DNA of 64,000 nucleotides, from the NCBI GenBank assembly GCA_037013685.1, contig CM072919.1, positions 52,322,116 to 52,386,115 of the forward strand. Reading direction: 5' to 3'. Position 1 is the first letter of the stretch. Every line of letters begins with the position of its first letter. Position numbers and translations under genes: made by a program. The notes under the pieces were generated by a model. It ran no database searches, was not told where the DNA came from, and saw nothing but the letters and a program-made list of their open reading frames with translations. Origin of the DNA: Acridotheres tristis. Its lineage: Eukaryota > Chordata > Aves > Passeriformes > Sturnidae. Shown here in pieces: positions 18,001-32,880 of this stretch.

Positions 18001-21000
18001 TATTAAACTGTCTTAAGGTCTAACTCTGCCTGTGACAGGGGATTAAAATTGCAGCAAAGTATCATAAAAAGTGCTAACAAATGTTACATTAGTCAGTAGT
18101 AATAGAACATCACAAGGTTCTAAAGGGTATTATGGATCTTGTCCCAAGATGACCAAAATAAAGTTTTTACCTCTAAATCCAAACTTAGACTAAGAAAAAA
18201 AGTCATTCAGCTTCCCACTTGCCATTATTTTGGCTAGTTTGTAGGATTTACGCTTAATATGTATACTTAGTATTTAATTATAGTCTTTGCAGCTCTGTTT
18301 GAATACACAAATGGAGCACAACCAAGCTTGCCCATAACATATGCTCAGCATGGTTTGTTATGCTATCAAAAATTTAAAATCTTACAACAATAACAAGAGT
18401 TTTCATATTCTGCATATATGAATATATGTGGTATCCTTTCAAATCTGATTTTCTTTGCGTACTCAAGTTTGTTTCAATGGGTTGCTTTAAAAACAAAAGT
18501 ATACTAAATTCAAGAAACCAAATGCATACACTGTTCTGACAGGCAATAAAGTACTGTATTTTTAAAACATCACCTTGTACAGAATGACAGTGCTTTTTAA
18601 TGGACTAACAAGAGGTTATGGAGTTTTTGTTCATTCAGAACATGCCACATCAGAAAGAATTTCACCAAAAATTCACAGCAATAGATTCATATATTTGTAG
18701 CACATATTCATAAGAAAATATTCTCATGGTTAACTTTGTCAAGATATTCAGCAATACATTTAAAAATACTAAGCAATCTGGAAAATCTGAGAACTTCTTC
18801 CCATTATTTGCATAACAGGTGCAAAGTTCATAAATAAAGTTAATCTGCTCTTTAAATGCACCATCTTCTGCATGAAAACTATGTTGTCTTTTCTAAGGCA
18901 GTATTTATTCTGACCTTAGAAACAACTTTCACAAAAATATAAAATATTTTCCTAAAACATTCAAAGACGTTTAGTGAACAAGGAGTACGTCTTCCGTTTT
19001 CACGGTAATTTTTCTAATATGCTCTGCCTATTGTTGCCCTGCCATGAGGTTAAACCACACAAAGAAACAACTGCTCCTACAAGAAACAAGCCCAGAAAGT
19101 TTAGTAACTCCAAAGGAGTTTTCCTGTTTTATCAGCTGCATACTAATAGCACACAAGTATCTTTAATACACCAAAATTTGAATGCATGTGGTAGCAATCA
19201 AATACATAAAGAAGATGACAGATTAACATATCAATGACGAAACATGACAAAAAAAAAAAAAAGGTAGAAAATCAAAGATAACATTTGCTTATAGTTTTCA
19301 CTTGGAAAACCACTACCAGTTTCCACAATTCAGTTCACGAACTTTCGCGTAAGAAACGAGTAATGGTCTCGATCTGCACCACACGCAAGTAGAAGCCTCA
19401 ACACCACAGTAACCTGCCAAGTAGGTGAGTTACCAGAGAAGTCATCAAGTCAAAGACCTGCCCAGAAGCAACAGCTCTATTTAGGTCCCATTAGAACTTT
19501 GGAAAAAGTTGGTCCATATCTGCAAAACATTTCAGTTTCACCATGGTGATAAATTTCAGCAGAAGTCTATTTCATCAGAAAATTTCCAAGCAATTCAAAC
19601 AGTTGCCCAATCATTTGGCACAGATAATGTCCCAAAATAATGGCATCTGAGGATCTTTAGTCCATTCAGAGCCATCATTATCTGCACATCTTTATATCTG
19701 CACATAGAAGACAAAGGAAAAGTAACAATAATGGGTCAGGAAGACCTTTTGCATGAAGCATGTGAAAAATATCACCAATTTACCTTTATTCCCTAACATA
19801 TCTCCCAAATTCTTTTAAAGTGATGCAATAAAAGATGACAACATCAAAATTAGGACTAAGTGATATTTTCACAAGTATGCCACATCACACTAGATTTTTT
19901 TTTAACTGTACTGAAACCTGAGTACTGTTTAATAGCTCAGATCATGGAACAGAAGTTACTTACTAGAGCACAGGTCTTCCTGAATTGATTCTTTGATTTC
20001 TTTCAGAAAAACATTAAGTAGGAATTGCCAATGCTCCTGCATACGTAGAAGAAATTAATTCAAAGTAAAAAGCAGGACTGCTTGCTACTGGACTCATTCT
20101 GCCTGGTTGGCTTTTTGTTACAAAAAAAATAGTGTTCTACAGTGAACAATCAAAGCACTAGTTTCTACATAGGAAAAAGTACCAATGCATTATGAAGAAG
20201 TCAGGAAATTACAAAAAAAGGTTCAATGAAAAAATTACATTTTGATGTTGAAAAAATATTCCAACAAACTACCAAAGCAGAAATGAAAAGTATTTTTCTA
20301 TTTAAAGGCATTTTTGCTAAAAATACTGCCTTGAGGAAAAACCTTCGACAACCTCTATTAGACAGTTACAGATACACTCACAAGTTAAAAAAAATACCAG
20401 AAGTGTAAACAAAAAGCAAAAATTACAACGACAGCGAAGTAGTCTGTGAAATTACTTTGCTTTCTTACATGTTGCAAGATTGGGACAGTCAGAAAGTGAT
20501 GCTAGAAGACAGTTTTGAAGAAAGATAGCTATTCCTTGCCAAATGCAATTCCTGCTGTCATAACTGAAGAGTGATTTATAAAAACGTGAACCAGCACTTG
20601 TTGCTACAGTACTGCAGGGCTAAAGAATAGCATCAACAGTTGCAAAACAGATGCTGCTTTACCGATGCTGTCAAGAACCACACAGGCTATACTAAGCTAT
20701 CAGAAGTCGTACACATTTCACACTGCAGTCAGTGAGTGCTGAAGAGTGGCATGGCAGGCAGCAGCTGTATCACACTGGAAAAGGTTTCAAACCAGTTACT
20801 CTTCTCCCAGCTTTCTGTGGCAGGCAGGGATTTCCCAAGTACATTCTGATTTTGGCAGCTTAACTGTGGAACAGATAGAACAGAGAACAGCCAAGACCTG
20901 CCACTTGCAGTAGTCCGGTACTTCTGAAAGACGTCAGCTCTTTGACAAAGTTCTTTATCCTCTCTCACTACAGATGCACCCTGGAGTTCTGAGCCTATAA

Positions 21001-22735
21001 AAAATGTTATCTTTTAAGCAAATATCAACACAACAGTTTAATCAAGCAGTGTTATTTGCTCAAGCAGAGAAATGACAAGGTTCTCTTCCTCACAGAAGAA
21101 AAAGTTTCTCACAGCAAACATTTTTGTGAGGAAAACCAGTCATAACTCTTTCCAGTTGCCTTTGGCTATTAGTATAAATTGCCCTCCTTACATTTGCTCA
21201 GGAAGCTTTTTCCAAGACCTGGATTTTAAAAAGTTAAACCCCTTTGGACTTCCTTCTGAATTCTGTCTTCTCCATTTTCTTGCACTCTTATCTCACTTCC
21301 CCAGTCTGGCAACTTCCCTCCTCAGAGCTTAGTAAAACTACTGCCTTTACAGTAACTGTCATATGTGTTTACACCACATGCAAATCTCAAGAAGGCTGAA
21401 GAGCCAGAATTTTCCTGAGAACCAGAAGCAAAAGATTATGTAGAAGGGGGAAAGGGTGGTGACATCACTAAGTCTCCTCCAGGCAAGTAGGAGGTGGACA
21501 GAAAGAGGAAGACCATTCTAAAGGCGAGAAGTGTCAAACAATGTTTAAAAACATGCTTTCACCTTTATGGTTTATTTTGTGGCTTTTCTCTTTCAACACA
21601 GATTGCATTTAGCAACATAAAAGAGAGACAAAAGAAGAAAAAAAGAGAGGAACGAGTGATCCTGATTCCTGCCCAAGAATCAGAACATCTTAAGAAAAAA
21701 GTCTGTTATTCAAACCTCAAAGACCGTTTAATGAAATTTGCAGTCACTTAAATGAGAAATAATTCCATGGAACACTATCACTAAATCTCTTCACTCTATC
21801 ATTCTAGGTGAAATGGTATCTACAGTTTCAACTCCAGAATATCACAACTGAAACTACTACTCTTTGCCAAACTTCTAAATATCTACCTTTAGAGATTAAA
21901 AGCACACTTTTATACTCTGCCATACACAATAAAGTACCATGGAGATTATAACAATCATAACCCAAACCAGCTCTTCTGCCTACAAAAAGAGAAACCACAC
22001 AAAGATCCACGTTTCTCCACAATGTTACGTTTGTAAGATGTCACTCCTGCTGCTCCTAACTTCATAGGTTATTTGGCTTCTTTCCTCTCCCAGTTTTCAT
22101 CATCTGACCAAAGCAAAGGGTAAAGTGGTCTTGGACAAGAAAATTGCAATAATAGGCTGAGTGATAAAACATGCATTACCTTGATTCCTGTAACATTTTT
22201 TCTGTGAAAAATATAGGAGAAAACAAGTCTAGTAAATCTGAGACAGAGACATCAAAAATGTGAAAACATCTGGACGAAGGAATTACTCCTACGCCAGCTA
22301 CACTATCTGAACAGAATCTGGAAACATGTGCTTCAACAAATTAGCTCTTTGCAGAAATAACTGTCAGTATGTAAACAGGATAACAGTTAAGTCAGAGTGA
22401 ATCAGCAAACTCTCCCTAACAGCCAAGAGCAATAGATGTCAGTCTCCTCTGGACTCTCCAGAAGTACTTTCTTCAGCCTACCCTGGTTTTTCAGCTTCAG
22501 TTCAGAAATTGTATATCAAAAGGTCAGACCTAATGAAAATTTCATAGTACAAATTCCCTCCTCAAGGTGCAGGGGTTTCTAGGGGATTTTGGTGTCACTG
22601 TCCTCCTTCCCCATTGTCTTTGGAAAAGTGCCTGAAGTCTTGTAAAGGAAACCAAACTAGCTCTTTACGATGACACATCAGTTGCAGAAACCCAGGACAC
22701 TAATATTTATTTACAGCGCTGCATTTAAAAACACT

Positions 22736-22830
22736 CTCCCCCCAAAAAAACCCATCAAGTAAACAAACAAAAATCCCCCAGAAGATCCCACCAAAAATCC
22801 AACCAAAGAAAAACCAACACAAACCCACAG
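22736..22830 (+). repeat. A/C-rich low-complexity block
   Basis: This is an almost pure A and C tract on the plus strand (ccccccaaaaaaaccc, aaacaaacaaaaatccccc, aaccaaagaaaaaccaacac). It resembles the blocks at 8.2, 44.5 and 52.7 kb. Confidence 0.75.
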
Positions 22831-23109
22831 CACTTCCCTCCCTGCTATCCAGCTTAGATCCTATACAGTTTCAACAGGGCTATGACTAGGTACTTGTATA
22901 AATCCTTAGAGAGTCAGGGCCTGGTCACATAATATGAGACAACAAAACATAAAGAAGATGGTCTGAGACATACAAGAAACAATCTGAAATATTCAAACAA
23001 CTGCCACAGAAATATTTGAAATCAAATTATTACTATTTAATCAAACTTCTACAGAAAAGTCAAGACTATGTAAATGCATTCACAAGCCTATCAAATAGTG
23101 ATTCAGACT

Positions 23110-23205
23110 TCAATTACTGTATCAATATATAAACCAATATTTATATAAATATATAAATATTGCAATTATATAGACAGCTACTATAACATATAAATATTGC
23201 AGCTT
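23110..23205. repeat. AT-rich tract with repeated ataaatat units
   Basis: The tract has nested tatataaa/ataaatattgca repeats, with ataaatattgca at about 23152 and again near 23190. It is low-complexity AT sequence. Confidence 0.6.
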
Positions 23206-26200
23206 CTTGTTACTCTTCAGTAGAACAGCTCAGGTATTTTTGCAAAAGAATACATTCTTTTTTAAAATCCTATGTTACTGCTTCATATTGCTGAATAATT
23301 TATGACAGCAATGTTGATGCTTTATCTTTATAATTCAGCAAAATGTACTTGCTTGATAGTTTATTTAATGTTTCCTTAAACATCAATGGCCTGCGAGTTC
23401 TCCACTTGTTCCCTATCTGAAATACCAGACAGCTTTTGCAAAGATACTGCACTACATGCTTTGCCAAGATCATGTTATCTCTATAAATGCAGATTGTCAG
23501 AAAAAAATGCAAGTCAGAAAACCCGGGGCTCTGAAAGTAAACAAAGGTTTTTCATAAAATATACCACTAGCAGAGATTCTGCAAAGTCTAATAGAAGTGA
23601 CAAGGAGAAAGAAATATTAAGACAAATATATCTTCACAATGTAACATTTCAAACAGTCTGTGTTCTCATGAACATTTAAAAAAACCAAGAGACTGGTGCT
23701 TCCCCAAACACTGCAGAAAAGTCAAATTATCATCATGTGCATCCAGTACTTACAGAACTCTGTTTTGAGTATGAGTAAGCATTTCAATTGTACATTTCAC
23801 TTTTAAAGAGAAGGAAAATATTCCAAATTAAGATAAACTTAGAATTGCCTATATTCACACTACCTTTCCCCCAAGCTCTGAAACAAGAATGACACAAACC
23901 TTTCTTCATGATTTTTGAAATTATATTCTGAAACACTGTAAGAAAATTGGAGACAGCAAGAGCATGAAAATTGTGCCCCATAGACTAAAAATATCAAGCA
24001 GACTACCTGGTAGACTTGAGAAATTAAAAAAACAGTGGAAAAACAATAAACTGTTTAAATAGGATATACAATAGCTTTCGAATAAATACGTATTTAAAAA
24101 ATATTTTTTTCTCTCAGAAACAAGAGTGTCAAACTACTGAAAAAAACACTTAAGAAAGAAGTAGATTCTGTATTTCATGTTTTTAAAACATGAAGAGTAG
24201 ATGCACCGTTACAAAACAGGTTTTATATAATCCTATGTTACTGAACTTGATGAAAGGAGGAAGAAAGCCCAAATATAACTGACTGGTCTATGATATATAG
24301 AAGATCAGACAGGAAGATACAGTGTTCTTTTCTGGATTTTAAAATGTGCTGTTACAGATTGTGCTATTATCAGTTCCTTTATGACAAGGCATTATAAAAT
24401 AAAGATAAATCATTTATAGCACAACAGTACTGAATAACTGATAAGTTATTTATAAAAATGTTACATTGCAAATTCCCACTGAACAATTATTTAAATCCTC
24501 CTAAAATTCTTCCTGATGACAGAAAACTAGAAAAAAATCTGAAAACACTCAGGTCTCTCAGTACATAAGTCAAACTCTTACATAAGTTTTGCTTTTGAGT
24601 CCTGAATTCTAGGGCTTTCACCCACATTTCAATGTCTTTGGCATTGTGGGAATTTACCCAAAAGTTCTGCAGACACATGCACTCAGTAACGTGAACCAAG
24701 GCACCTCAGTTCTCCCTGCAAGTCCCCACTCCAACTCAGCAATCATAATGTTCTAACCTTGTCTAAAAGCGTTATTTTTCTCACCTACTCATGGGTAGGA
24801 AATTTGATTCTACCTAAGGTGATACGTTAAAAATCTAAGATACTCCATTCTCTAAATTACAGAAGAATTTACCTAGATCATCTCAGAGTTAAAAGCCACT
24901 TCAGTTTTCTACAGAACTTTTCAGCATATTCTGCATAGTTATTCGCAGCTTCACCCACCTCTGATGAAATAACGATTTCATACCTCTCCCCAGGTTTTGG
25001 AACTAGCTGTTGCACAGAAGCATGGACCCCAACAACTTCCCAAGGTAAAGCAGAATGTGATCAATACAAAGTTGACAAAAGCAAGCTGTGACCATGATGC
25101 AATGAAAAATTCAGCTAGGCCCCCCAAAAATGCCTGTAAAAGACACTACAAACTCTTTGACACTTTTTATTTCATGGAACGCAAATAATTAGATAAGCTG
25201 GAGCTACATCTAGAATACAACTGCAATACAGTTTATTACAGCCAAGTTTCTTCAAAATTTGCGAAGTATACTGCGTAAAAACTGTCTCCATCTGACCTAC
25301 TTGCTCTAAGAGGTAAAGTTTTGTACATTCATTTACAAGACAAATTGCTGAAGACCGCTGAAATGAACTCAAAGTTAAAACCAACCATGGTCTCTCCTCT
25401 ATACATGCATGCTTTGAGCTCCTAAGGATATTCCTAAACAAAGTACAAATCACTATAAGTACTAATAACTCTTGGATTTGCTAAATATATATTCCAATTA
25501 GCAAACAAAAATCCATTAAAAATCCTAGGCAGGAATTAATAATATCTGAATAGACCACTTCTGACCAGGCATTCCAGCACCTATAAATGGACATCCCTCT
25601 CCCCTCTATGGCCCTTCAGAGTTTGCCACATCTACCAGTAAGCAGACTTTTAAATACCTTTTTTTTCTTAATTGGTACTTAGAAAGGACTTTGATCACTA
25701 GTAGATGCAAGAAATAGTCCACACACACCTAGGCCTAAGCTACACAATAACAGTATTTGTCTGCCAATCTGCCAAATAATAAGTGAATTAAATTTCATGT
25801 CATTAAAGTAAGTAAATACAGTCACAGGACACTACATCCTTTTGACTAGCACACAGACAAAAAGAAAATATAAAAAAATCCCAGCCAAATGACAGAAGAA
25901 GTCAGACCAAGGCCTTAATCTTTTAGATCCCTGAAAGCACTCTTTAGTATCAAATTTGGTTAAAAACAAACACCCACAATGTGGCTTTGCTACAAAAGAG
26001 AACACACTTTTGTCAGTGACAAACTTAGCCTCAGTGTCACCAGAACCCTTCCCCTGTTCTAGACAATCTCTACATGTTTGAACAGTCTGTAACAATGCAA
26101 AATGAACCTAATATTTTCAGTTTCCACTGCAGTTCAATATTAGGATGCTTTACATAAGACACTGTCACTTCTCTTACTTTCTGGATCTAATACAAGTGTC

Positions 26201-27142
26201 TAAATAATTTCCCTAGGCTCTCACTGTGAACCACTGGGTGACCAGATATAAACAATATTCTTTGTTTCATAATTGCAGAGAAAAAATTTCAGTGTAAAGG
26301 AACCTGTATCTCATCATACTTTTAATTTAAAGTAAATAGTTGAAAAATCTTCAAATTGCTTGAACACTGCAAAAAAAAAAAGTTTTAAATTTCATCCTTT
26401 ATTGTAACTCTTCCCCAATGGTATCTCATGTTTCATTTTTCAGTTTTAGTACATAGAGAAAAACTTAGGGAGAGGAAAGAGAAAAACTCCTATGAACACA
26501 CAGAGTTCAACACAAAGGGCATGAATAAGGAAGAAACCAAATCATACCAAGGGGAAAAAAAAAAAGCACTGAGGGAAAGACACAGATGTAATATATCAAT
26601 ACATTTAACACCACTCAAAGTAACACAACACAGTGATACTCCACAGTGTTTATTAATTCCATTCTCAATTAATCTTTAGAGTTCAGAAAATACATAATTA
26701 GGTAACAAATGTGACACTACTGTGAACAACTCTACCAAAAGCTGTAGGTGTATTACTCAGTACCTCATAGGTGACCAGGATACTCTTCATGCCTACAACA
26801 GAAACAAAATTCTTAGTGACTGTGGTTCTGCTCCACTCTAAATGCCATTACTATGTAGGATGTAATGCCCTCTACATTATTTCAAGCAGTAAATAAAACA
26901 AGCTCACAAAAACTTGCTCTTGTTATTCTTCCATCTGCACTCAGGAATGATAGGTTTTCGTTTACCAGATGGTTCCCCTTTCCACCTTCCTGAAAAGTCT
27001 TCATAGACAAAGATCACCATTTAAAACTTGGTCTAACTACAGGCACAAGCATCATATGTCACCACAACCACATCTGAGGATGGCGTGTAGGCTGGGATAG
27101 ATTCTGCCTGCCACTTCAGAAAGGCAGGAGAATCGCAAGAAG

Positions 27143-27707
27143 TGTCTGGCGGCTTGACCTTGGCTGGAGGCCAGGTGCCCACTAAGCCACTCTAACACTC
27201 CCCTTTTCAGCTGAACAGGCAAGAGAAAAGATGGAAAACAACTCATAGGTTGAGATAAGGCAGTTTAGTAAAGCAAAAGTGAAAGTCTGTGTACAAATAA
27301 CACAAAAGACAAAAAAAATCCCCATTCTCCACTTCCCATCACAAATAATGTTCAGACACTTCCTAGGAGTTGGTCTGGAAGGCAAACATTGTAAATAACC
27401 AATGCTCTCCCTTCCTCCTCCTTTACTTACCTTTTCTATCTGAACTGATGCCATGTGGTATGGAATATCCCTTTGGTCAGTTTGTGTCAGCTGTCCTGGT
27501 TATGTCCTCTGCCAAGATTTAGCCCACTCCCAGGCTGCTGGTGGGAGGGTGGAATGGTGGAGAGACAGCACTGGTGCTGTGCAGAGCTGCTCAGCAGCAG
27601 CCAAAACACTGGTGTGTCACCAACACCTTTGTAGGTACCAATGCAAAGCACAGCACTGTGAGGACACCTGTGGGAAAATGAACTTCATCTCAGCCAGACC
27701 CAATACA
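27143..27707 (-). mobile_element. Solo ERV LTR, minus-sense (about 565 bp)
   Basis: The plus strand begins tgtctggcggcttgacc and passes through cataggttgagataaggcag and catgtggtatggaatatccc tttggtcag, ending in cagccagacccaataca. These blocks mark a common avian endogenous retroviral LTR read in antisense, so the LTR is sense to JAK2. The outer bases are TG...CA. Flanking hexamers aagaag (27137-27142) and aagagg (27708-27713) may be a target duplication with one mismatch. No gag, pol or env sequence is attached. Confidence 0.75.
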
Positions 27708-29934
27708 AAGAGGTGCAGGAGGAGTTATGTCAGTTAAATGACTCTTGTAGTTGACAAAGGATTTTAGAAACCTAGAATCTAAAATCAAAATAATGTAAGA
27801 AGTGGTTCTTGAGTTTCTTTTTACAAGATCTGGACAAGAGAGTAATGGAAGGATTCCTCCTCTGATGAAGGATCCTATCTCAGCTGATACAGCAACTTTG
27901 TAAAACCAAATTATCCCCCTCTCAGACTATGTCCTATTGAGCAAAGTAAGCACAGCATCTAAGTCACACTGAAGATTTGAGATCATTTTATGTGTTGTAC
28001 ACTGTCTCCACCAGAAAGAAGAAAAAGAGTGGGCAACAGGCAAAACAAGCAAATCCTTGAGGGAAAAAAGGAGTGAATTGAGAGAGAAAGGACAACATGA
28101 CATGTATTAGAAAATTACACAGCAGAACATCAGATTTTCCAGAAAAATCTGAGTACCTCTTATCTAAAGCCTGGATGTTGCTAGAATAGTCTTCAAGTTT
28201 AGAACGCATTACTAGGTCAAAAGTAATTAAAAAAACCAAAGCCAGATTAGTATGCCAAGTCTGAGCCTAAACTCCTTTCAAAAGCAGTTGCTTTTCCTCT
28301 TTCCCCATGGCCACTCCCGCTCCCCACTCAGCTTTTCTAATAAAGAGAAATTCTCCTCTCCTCTCTCACCCACAATTGGGTCCAAAACAAGGTTCAAATT
28401 TTAGCTGAAACTACCTCAGTGATTTAGCACTTACTCCACTTCCTTTAAAACTAATTAAAAATTAATTTAACTTGTTTAAAACTAATTAAAAGTTCATGAT
28501 TCAAAGGCAGGCATAATCAATATACACAAGGTGAAATCAATGCTTGTGCATAAGCTGATGAAAAAAAATAGGAGGTTGGAGCCTACTTCATCTTGGTAGG
28601 CATTGGAAAACAGTAACTACTGAACATGACCAAAAGTCTGCATGCCATCTGATTCCTAGAAAAATCCAAAAAGAGGAAGGAAATTGAAGCATCCTGCCAA
28701 AACAAAGCTCTTCCAAGGCATTATGTTTTAAACTTTGGAAACATAACTGAATACAAATGAAAATTTGGGAAGAAGGTCTAACTACTCCTGAGAAGAAACA
28801 ATCTCCTCATGGATTATTTGCTGGGAGGCAGTGACAGGCACCAGAGGAGGGGGATACTCCATTACAAGAGGTTTAAGTAAAAGCATGAATCTCAGTTCAG
28901 GTGGAAGATGAAGACAGTGCACTGAGTTGCATGTCAGACAAAAATCAAGAAAATCAGGCAAAACACAGACATTTCTCCCACTTAATCTCCTGCACCTCTA
29001 CATCACTGTCTTGTACAAAAGAGTATTTAGGGCTCTTTCATTCCCCTCCTATTTCTGGTAAATATGGTCTCTTCTCATCAGGTCCCAGATTCATCCAACT
29101 AAACCAATGCTATGTCACTCCCCAGCAAGGAGTGGTGGAAACTCCTTTTCCAGTTTTCTTGGGTTCTGTTGAGTCTGCCCAGCATTGCCAGGCTAACAAA
29201 TCAAATATTGCAGAGCATATGATAAAGAACATTCCCCATACTAAGGTTAAGAAATGCGTTGACTTCTCATTCCCAAAGTGTCCAAATAACAGCTACATGT
29301 GAGCAGAAATAAGAAGCAGGAATAACTGAAGTTAAAAATATACCACAGGTGGTTCAGTGCATTACGTTCCCCTCCCCACCCCCAGTCTCCCCCTCCCCAT
29401 CTACAGGGAAGGAGAACTGATTATTTTAAGTCTTATCAAATATTTGTTCAGTCATTCCTCAAGCAGCATTTACTTATTCTCTTAGTGGGCTGGAAGAAGT
29501 TGATGGAGGAGAAGATCACATTGCTGAACCTTGTGGGGTGGTGATTAGGAACTTTAAACTGAAGATTTCAATCACTATTCCCTCTTTAAACATGGGAAGG
29601 AAACCTCAGAACATTTAAATATTTAAAGTGCCACCCTCCTAAGGCTGACATTTTCAGGTCTTTTTTTAATGAAGGTAGAACAAATGAAACCTACAAAAAC
29701 AAAAAATTTTAAGCTGACATAAAATTAGAGGAAGCAGAAGAAAATACCTTAATGGGGGGAAAAACCCAAAGACCACAGGAGTTAATTTGGGGAAGAAAAT
29801 AAAAAGGAGAAGGTTTAAGGAGTCTTTCAATAAACCCCTTGAGCAAGACTGAGTTAATACAGACGTTCAAATCACTGTTTTAATCTTCCCATTTTGAAGT
29901 GAGAAAAAATACCAGTAGAAGTGGCTGCTATTTC

Positions 29935-30461
29935 TTAGTGACCTTCAGCCACCATGGCACAAGAGGCCACGTACCAGCAGGACCAGGGCACTGGTTGCCC
30001 CCTTCACTTGGCAGTGGTGAAGCCACACCTTGAATCCTGTGGTCAGTATTGGCCCCTTTATGACAAGGCCATTGAGGTGCTGGAGCATGTCCAGAGAAGG
30101 GCAAGGAATTGGTGAAGAAAAAGAGGCTCAGGGGTGACAGTATTTCTCTACAGCTGTTATGAGAAAGGAGGCTGCTGCAATGTGGTGTTCAGTCCCTTCT
30201 CCCAATTAACAAGTGACAGGACAAGGGGAAGTAACTCAGGTTGTGCAAAGAGAGGTTCAGGCTGGATATAACGAAAGAAATTCTTCACTGAAAGAGTGGT
30301 TAAGCTCTCAGGCTGCTCAGTGAGCGCTGGATTCACCATGCCTGGAGGAGTTTAAATGAGTAGACATAGCACTTTATGCTACGGTTTTAGTGGGCACAGT
30401 AGTTGTTCAGTAAAAGGCTGGACTTATCTTGGAGGCATTTTCCAACCTTTATGATTCTATG
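29935..30461 (+). repeat. CR1 LINE 3' end (about 530 bp)
   Basis: Sense CR1 3' sequence is clear: cttgaatcctgtggtcagta, ggtgctggagcatgtccaga gaagggcaa, caagtgacaggacaagggga, agaaattcttcactgaaaga, and a terminal tccaacctttatgattctat g. It is inserted opposite to JAK2 transcription and its 3' end is intact. Confidence 0.95.
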
Positions 30462-32739
30462 TCTCTATAGCATGCTTTGCATGTTCCTAATGACAGAATA
30501 AAGAGTGTTTAGTCTCAACTACTGGCAAATGTTACCTGTTGCAGAGCCAACTAGCCTTACTGAAAGAAACCAGAACAGTAAATACTTTTAACAACACAAC
30601 CCTCCAGAAGAACAAAGCAGCTCTAATCCTTGTGGTTCCAGCTGATCTGCCATTCTCAAACAGAATGGAGAGAGAAAGAAAAAGTAGCTATATTATTTCC
30701 TTACCACCTGGAACATACAATCAACAAAATAAATAATAATAAACATCCAGTTTTCTCACAAGTACATACAAAATCTAATTGAAGAAATAGTTCTGCACAG
30801 TCCACAAACTCACAGGTAAATTTGTTCAAATTTTTCTTAGGCAGTCTGTGCAAACATCTTGCTCAGATAAACCAGTTTTAATTTCTCCTGGAAGGAAAGT
30901 ACATAGTTTTCCACAGGGCTTTTAAAACACCTAGCCTAACAGGGTGGTGAAGAGGCTTCAGCAAGTTGTGCCAGCTGTTATAACGCTGGTTTATAAAATA
31001 CATCCATGCCAGCCAGTTTCTTCTCTAGCCAAACACATAAAATCAATACTACAAGTTTCAATGCCCTAATGAAGCACTGGTGGTCTTGAAGGATAGACAG
31101 CTCCCAACAGCTTCTGAAGCAGTTTGTCATTTTCTTGTGTCTTGTCACAGCTTTCACCCCTGCATACCTTACTTTTGTAATACGAGTCTGAAGGCTGTGC
31201 AGCCATACAGAAGTTGAAGAGGTCAAAGCACAGACTGCAGAGAAACAAACCTAGATGATGTTCAGAAGCACTAAAAGCAAGAGCAACACAATTAGCTGAT
31301 TCTCACCTGTCAATGCTAAGTTAATACTGGTCCTTCTACAGCGTGATTTCTCAGCCTTCCTGCTCATTTATGTTTACATCGAACACACAACAAACCCTTC
31401 CACAATGTGCATGTGGGATGTTAGTGAATGTTTTCTCTATTCAGCCATCAAAGTTAATTAAACACACTTGCAGTACATCCCCTTCCCTCAGTTGCTTTAC
31501 TTACAATTATCATAATATATATGATGGATTTATGGGAAATTAGAAACAAGTACCTACCTTTAAAATAGCTGTCTTACTTTCAGTTTTTCAAAATAATTCA
31601 AATTAAACATAACTGCTTTTTTACTTCAAGTACTTGCCTATAATCAAAAGTTTTCTTTGTTAATAATATGCAGTTCTACAATCAGTGAAGAATTTGCTTT
31701 GTGATTGGTGTCACAGCAAGAAACAGTTTATGATAAATGATTTTGTGATTATTAAAATTCCCTAGACTACCAATGTGATAAGCTTGAAAAATTTAACTTC
31801 TCTTTATTACCAGTATGTGACATAAATTTGTTACCGACTACTGCCCAGATTCAACTGTCTACTGAACAGGAAAAGGAATTGACAGAGTGAAGCCTACCAA
31901 ATTCCTTCTTACTCCTATTTGATCCTTCCTTGGATTTTGCTTGAAGCCCAGTGTCCACTAGAGACATACCACAATACAACAGCTTTCAACAAAACTTCTA
32001 CAGACTGATATTCATAGACAGTATGAGAAAAATTAATTAGTACTTATGGTCCTATAATTTTCAAGTATGTGAACTTGGCAACAAAGCTAATAAACATAGG
32101 CCATATTTTTTGGACAGACACATCATCATAAAGGTAACTTGTTCCAGGCATTCTGCACTACAACCTTTGCCTAACTGCATTCCTTTCCTCCTTTTTCTTG
32201 CTGAAGATTCAGAACAGAGATCTTTCTTGATTCAAAACCTGAATTCCTAAGTGCATGCTTTCTTCACCATTCTCTGCTCTTTCATGTCTCCTGATCTCAG
32301 TATTTTGAGCTGCTAATGTTACTTCTACAATAGAGTACTCAGTTATGAAACATTTCTTTCTTAGTCTACTCCTTCTGTTTCTTTCAGCTATATGAAGAAT
32401 TCCTTCCTTCTTTTTCTCAAACTGCTATCTAACAAATTGTGACACCTGTAAATCCAACACCAGTTTTGAAATATCTCTAGAGAATTTAGCAACAACAATT
32501 AAGATTATTTCACATATTTATGAAAATACATTTACAGCCACTTTGTAGTGGCTTTGACTTAATGCACACAAAGCCAACTAGTTGTACTTAGAGTTGTACT
32601 TAGTCATCTTTTCTAAACATTTGTTGTGGCTAAGGAATAGTATTCCTTCAGTTCAGTGCCCACACTGGAACTCTCCCAAACCAATACCATTTGTTTGATC
32701 TTCTCTTCCTACTCTGGCAGGATGAAATTGAGAACTGGA

Positions 32740-32836
32740 GGCACAAAAGGTGACAACCACAGGTTGAGATAAGAACAGGTTACTGGAAACAGCAATGTAA
32801 TAAGAAAATGAACAGTAACAGCAACAGACATTCTAC
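32740..32836 (-). repeat. ERV LTR fragment
   Basis: The segment acaggttgagataagaacag followed by gttactggaaacagcaatg and ataagaaaatgaacagtaac matches the corresponding part of the LTRs at 27.2 kb and 46.9 kb. Only this short piece is recognisable. The same orientation as those two is inferred from the shared block. Confidence 0.6.
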
Positions 32837-32857
32837 CTGGATACAAGGATTAATTAC

Positions 32858-32880
32858 TGCACAGTGCAGTGCACTGTGCA
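32858..32880. repeat. Perfect inverted repeat, 11-bp arms
   Basis: The sequence tgcacagtgca-g-tgcactgtgca folds on itself with 11 paired bases and one central base. It sits exactly between an LTR fragment and a CR1 3' end. Confidence 0.8.

Noticed and set aside
28901..29302. 133-codon plus-strand open frame in the first intron
   Set aside because: No recognisable family, low-complexity pattern or codon signature. A frame of this length is expected by chance in 64 kb.
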